8,536 nt of DNA from Pseudomonadota bacterium (GTDB lineage: Bacteria; Pseudomonadota; Alphaproteobacteria; Rhizobiales; Hyphomicrobiaceae): assembly GCA_003242645.1 (NCBI GenBank), contig QGVC01000144.1, positions 1 to 8,536 on the forward strand, in the 5' to 3' direction. Position 1 is the first letter of the stretch. Every line of letters starts with the position of its first letter. A program made the position numbers and the translations under genes. Below are positions 6,439 through 8,536 of the stretch, one piece after another. A model generated the notes under the pieces. That model searched no databases and had not been told where the DNA came from. It was given only the letters and a program-made list of their open reading frames with translations.

Positions 6439-7087
6439 ATCTTGGATGCGGCTTGGGTTCGCGCGGGGTATCCTGAGCCCGGTCAGCCGGGACGGATAGC
6501 GCCGGTTGGAGCCGCGCAAAGCATTCTTGACATTCTTGAAGTCTCGGCCGCTTCGCACCACGGGCACTGCGCAGTAGGTTTCGAGTGGCGGGTTGGGGAG
6601 CTCCCCTAGCGATCACGCTCTCGTAAACGGGGCCGAGCCATCTTGAGAGCGGCGGCCTCTCCGCATGTACCGCGCTCACTTTGCCGAGCAGCTGTCGGGC
6701 CGTCGCTTGGCTTTCAAAAGTATTCGCACGAACGCTGCGTCAGGATCTAGGAATCAGCATCTTTCCGCATCCCCGCCTTTCCGGCTGCGGCTCGCTAGTC
6801 CCGGTCTCGGGAGCTCGCAAAGTTGGTAGCGAGCAGAGCCTCACGGCACCGCCAAAACGGGCCACGTCTCACGCCTAACGTCACCCCTACGCTTCGCCCC
6901 GACTGCCCACCTTGACATGCCGACAATCTCGGGCTGCCGTGCCGCGCCAGTTCAGCCGGGGCGCTAGGCTTCTGAGAGCACCGTTCAGCCGGATCGATTT
7001 GGTTGCTGCACAGGCAATCGAGAGTGTGCTACAAGCGCGCCCCGGATACAGGCCGGGAACTCGGCAGGCCAATTGAGCCAGTCGGGG
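6439..7087. other. Non-coding stretch before tRNA-Ser; no supported gene
   Basis: I find no gene I can support. Short frames exist on both strands, but none shows a recognisable domain or convincing start; the minus-strand frame ending near 6887 simply reads the tRNA backwards. Local structure includes a tandem 9-mer CATTCTTGA (6522-6530 and 6531-6539), a 12-base palindrome GGGGAGCTCCCC (6595-6606), and a compound stem at 6783-6840. Confidence 0.6.
6783..6840 (+). repeat. Compound inverted repeat, possible structured RNA
   Basis: GGCT (6783-6786) pairs with AGCC (6837-6840). After a small 3x2 internal loop, GCTCGCTA (6790-6797) pairs with TAGCGAGC (6827-6834). Inside lies a hairpin TCCCG-gtct-CGGGA (6799-6812). 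The nested arrangement is better than a single chance repeat, but there is no adjacent promoter or U run, so any RNA function is unproven. Confidence 0.35.
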
Positions 7088-7116
7088 TTGGCACCGTCCA
7101 GCGCTTTGACTAAGTG
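7088..7116 (+). promoter_or_regulatory. Likely promoter of the tRNA-Ser gene
   Basis: TTGGCA (7088-7093) is followed by a 17-base spacer and TAAGTG (7111-7116), a sigma70-like arrangement ending 10 bases before the mature tRNA 5' end. The -10 match is weak. Confidence 0.4.
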
Positions 7117-7126
7117 CTTGGACACT

Positions 7127-7216
7127 GGATGGGTGGCCGAGTGGTTGAAGGCGCCGGTCTTGAAAACCGGAAGGCCCGCAAGGGTCTCGGGGGTTCGAAT
7201 CCCTCCCCATCCGCCA
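7127..7216 (+). tRNA. tRNA-Ser, anticodon UGA
   Basis: Reads UCN serine codons, chiefly UCA. The acceptor stem is GGATGGG (7127-7133) with CCCATCC (7206-7212), discriminator G7213 and an encoded CCA (7214-7216). The anticodon stem is CCGGT (7154-7158) with ACCGG (7166-7170), and the 7-base loop carries TGA at 7161-7163. A long variable arm, GGCCC-gcaa-GGGTC, marks it as a class II tRNA. The T arm carries TTCGAAT. All stems are intact. The gene ends 181 bases before an integrase remnant, the standard place for an integrative element's attachment site. Confidence 0.98.
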
Positions 7217-7397
7217 ATTTCTTGTCTCCTGTCATATCATCCCATCCCCTGACGTAGCGCAAAAACCTTGATTTTCGGGGGCTTTATCGGCGCAATCTGT
7301 CCGTTGGCGTCGCATGGCGTTGCTGCCAAGCGCGCGTCTGCGATGAGGATTCGCGTTAGGATTCGCGGGTGAACCCTAATTGGGATTCAGGGTGGGT
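7217..7397. other. Spacer between tRNA and integrase remnant, with GGATTC repeats
   Basis: GGATTC occurs at 7347-7352, 7359-7364 and 7383-7388, that is 12 and 24 bases apart; the first two are part of an exact AGGATTCGCG pair (7346-7355 and 7358-7367). Evenly phased repeats just upstream of an integrase gene could be arm-type recombinase sites (inference). A tRNA-proximal attachment core would be expected at or near the tRNA 3' end, but I find no second copy in the window. Confidence 0.35.
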
Positions 7398-7793
7398 ATG
7401 GCTAGGTCTGTGAATTGGCTCTCGGCAAGGCTGGTCGCTCCCATCAAAGAACCGGCAGGTACGCAGATGGAGGCAGCCTCTATTTGCTTGTGACACCCCG
7501 ACAGCGCTCGTGGATCTTCGTTTATGTTCGCGAAGGCCGGCGTCGAGAGATGGATCTAGGCAGTGCCGCGACCGTCTCTTTGGCTGACGCCCGGCGGAAA
7601 GCCGAGGCGCTCCGGCGGCAGCTTGCCGAGGGTATCGACCCGCTCGCAGCGAAGCAGGACTGGCTATCGCACCGGTGAGAATCCTGCCAGATGGCGCGGA
7701 CATTTGGCGTTGCTACTGCCGCGACGGCAAAAGCTCAAGCGCGGGCATCACGCCGCCATGCCGTACACCGAGGTGCCCGCAGAGCTGCGTTAA
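7398..7793 (+). pseudogene. P4-type tyrosine integrase remnant (frameshifted, internally deleted)
   Basis: Tyrosine recombinases of this type insert elements into tRNA genes. Three pieces of one protein are visible. MARSVNWLSARLVAPIKEP is read from ATG 7398 to 7454. GRYADGGSLYLLVTP, then REMDLGSAATVSLADARRKA and GIDPLAAKQ, is read one frame away up to about 7660; restoring one missing G near 7454 joins it to the first piece. These make up the N-terminal arm-binding domain (DUF4102). Then GYRTGENPARWRGHL and HHAAMPYTEVPAELR appear in the first frame and end in TAA at 7791-7793. In full-length integrases about 100 residues (the core-binding domain) separate AAKQ from GYRTGENPAR; here they directly adjoin, so that segment is deleted. 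The catalytic R...HxxR...Y domain is absent downstream. It cannot encode an active recombinase. Confidence 0.85.
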
Positions 7794-8423
7794 TTTCTCC
7801 GAAAGCTGTATCCGAGCGGTCATGCAGATGACAGAATGTGCCGCACGCTCGCTGGTGATTTGGCGGGAAACCGCGGTTCTGGAAGAACAATACCGCTTTC
7901 TTAAAGTTCTAGACCCGGGCCTTTAGCTGGATATCGAATTTTTACTGAGGCTTTCCGCTGGCTAGGCAACACCGCCGCTACTGCCGAAACGATTGTGGCT
8001 GCCATTCGCGTGCGAGCGAGGGCCGAACAAAAGCGAGATTGCGATTAGTGAGACATGCCGAGAATTCAACACAATTGACCAGAGGAGCGACGCTTATTTG
8101 TGTAGCGTTCCCCTACGATGAACGCAAGGAAGCCATCAGCGCCAACAATTCAGCCGGGAACCGAACATCTCGCGTGAGGGCAGGCGCGCGGATAGGGACC
8201 GTTTTGGGTCCCGCGCGCTGCGGCCGCCCCGCGCCCCCATGATTGTACGTTTTTCTGCCTTTCAACTTTCGAGTTTGGTTTGGATAGTGATGAGGCCTAG
8301 TAGTGGAACTGAGAACAGTCGGGCGTCTGTCCAATACAAGCAGGCAATTTCGCCACGCTGCGTGGCCGCCTTGGCCGCGACTATGGTCGCACGATGCCAT
8401 ACGTGACAGTAGGATACGCTTGA
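7794..8423. other. Degenerate region right of the integrase; no supported gene
   Basis: I see no intact gene. Base composition looks more AT-rich than the metabolic operon up to about 8160. One stretch reads protein-like: positions 7944-8048 give TEAFRWLGNTAATAETIVAA and continue into a basic helix, but the frame has no start after the stop at 7902 and I do not recognise it. An imperfect GC-rich hairpin lies at 8184-8218, and a short dyad GCCACGC-t-GCGTGGC at 8352-8366. Remains of an integrated element are the simplest reading. Confidence 0.45.
8184..8218. repeat. Imperfect GC-rich hairpin
   Basis: GGGACC (8195-8200) pairs with GGTCCC (8207-8212) around GTTTTG. The outer arms GCGCGC (8184-8189 and 8213-8218) pair across a 5-base bulge, GGATA. 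There is no U run on either side and no assignable neighbour gene. Confidence 0.4.
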
Positions 8424-8536
8424 GTGGACACCGGGCTGAAGGTCAACCAGGGCAGCGTGTCTGACAAAGACTCAACGATGCGCGAAGGTTGGGTTTATGG
8501 CGGCGGCGCGAATTGCCGTGACCCAAAACGTCAGCG
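8424..8536 (+). CDS. Possible partial gene running off the right edge
   Basis: A frame opens at GTG 8424, with a modest AGGA (8411-8414) upstream, and stays open to the end of the window (37 codons). An in-frame ATG at 8478 is an alternative start. Residues from that ATG read MREGWVYGGGANCRDPK, which recalls the M-x-(D/E)-G-W-x-Y-G core of RyR domains found in some bacterial and mobile-element proteins. The segment is too short to be sure, and the usual following P-C-L-V-P-Y block would lie beyond the window. It may equally be a chance frame. Confidence 0.25.
   Translation, partial: MDTGLKVNQGSVSDKDSTMREGWVYGGGANCRDPKRQ

Noticed and set aside
6391..6498. Short frame starting at ATG 6391, overlapping the stop of the solute-binding protein gene
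   Set aside because: It reads through the terminator hairpin and has no recognisable product; it is too short to be a DctQ subunit.
6887..7210. Minus-strand open frame across the tRNA
   Set aside because: It is the reverse reading of tRNA-Ser, a well-known source of spurious proteins of the GRDSNPRDPCGPSGFQDRR type.
8113..8400. Minus-strand 95-codon frame
   Set aside because: There is no recognisable domain or ribosome binding site, it crosses the GC-rich hairpin, and its composition is not gene-like.
7217..8536. Second copy of the tRNA 3' end (attR)
   Set aside because: Looked for the T-arm/acceptor sequence right of the tRNA and found none; the other attachment site, if any, is outside the window.
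1..8536. CRISPR array, toxin-antitoxin pair, retron or other defence system
   Set aside because: No regularly spaced repeats, reverse transcriptase, nuclease or paired small genes are visible.

Overview
The window looks like the end of a draft or metagenomic contig from a GC-rich alphaproteobacterium, probably of the rhizobial/Hyphomicrobiales type. I base this on codon use, gene style and gene content, not on a marker gene. The first 73 bases are not genomic: they match a read-through Illumina Nextera i7/P7 adapter followed by poly-A, seen in reverse complement, and they cut off the leftmost gene.

Left half (74-3733, minus strand): a four-gene operon for CoA-dependent acid catabolism. In transcription order it encodes a MaoC-like hydratase, an MmgE/PrpD-family enzyme, an acyl-CoA dehydrogenase and the N-terminal part of a class III (CaiB/BaiF) CoA-transferase. 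Middle (4086-6392, plus strand): a divergent MFS transporter and a TRAP-type periplasmic solute-binding protein. Taken together, a carboxylate is probably captured and imported, given CoA, oxidised to an enoyl-CoA and hydrated. The MmgE/PrpD protein would supply an isomerase, dehydratase or decarboxylase step. The substrate cannot be read from the sequence.

The control regions of the catabolic operon and of the solute-binding protein gene share two 10-mers, one containing the palindrome GTACGTAC. In the operon this palindrome sits between a good -35 and a plausible -10, so one repressor may control both units. No regulator gene is present in the window.

Right third (6393-8536): a candidate terminator, about 690 bases with no supported gene, an intact tRNA-Ser(UGA) gene with encoded CCA, and 181 bases later the wreck of a P4-type tyrosine integrase. 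The integrase has a one-base frameshift near its start, lacks its core-binding domain and has lost its catalytic domain. This is the usual layout of an integrative element at a tRNA gene, now decayed. The rest has little recognisable coding content apart from a reading frame that enters at the right edge.

I see nothing that amounts to a clearly new system. The best leads are the shared operator, the unassigned catabolic cluster and the adapter artefact.
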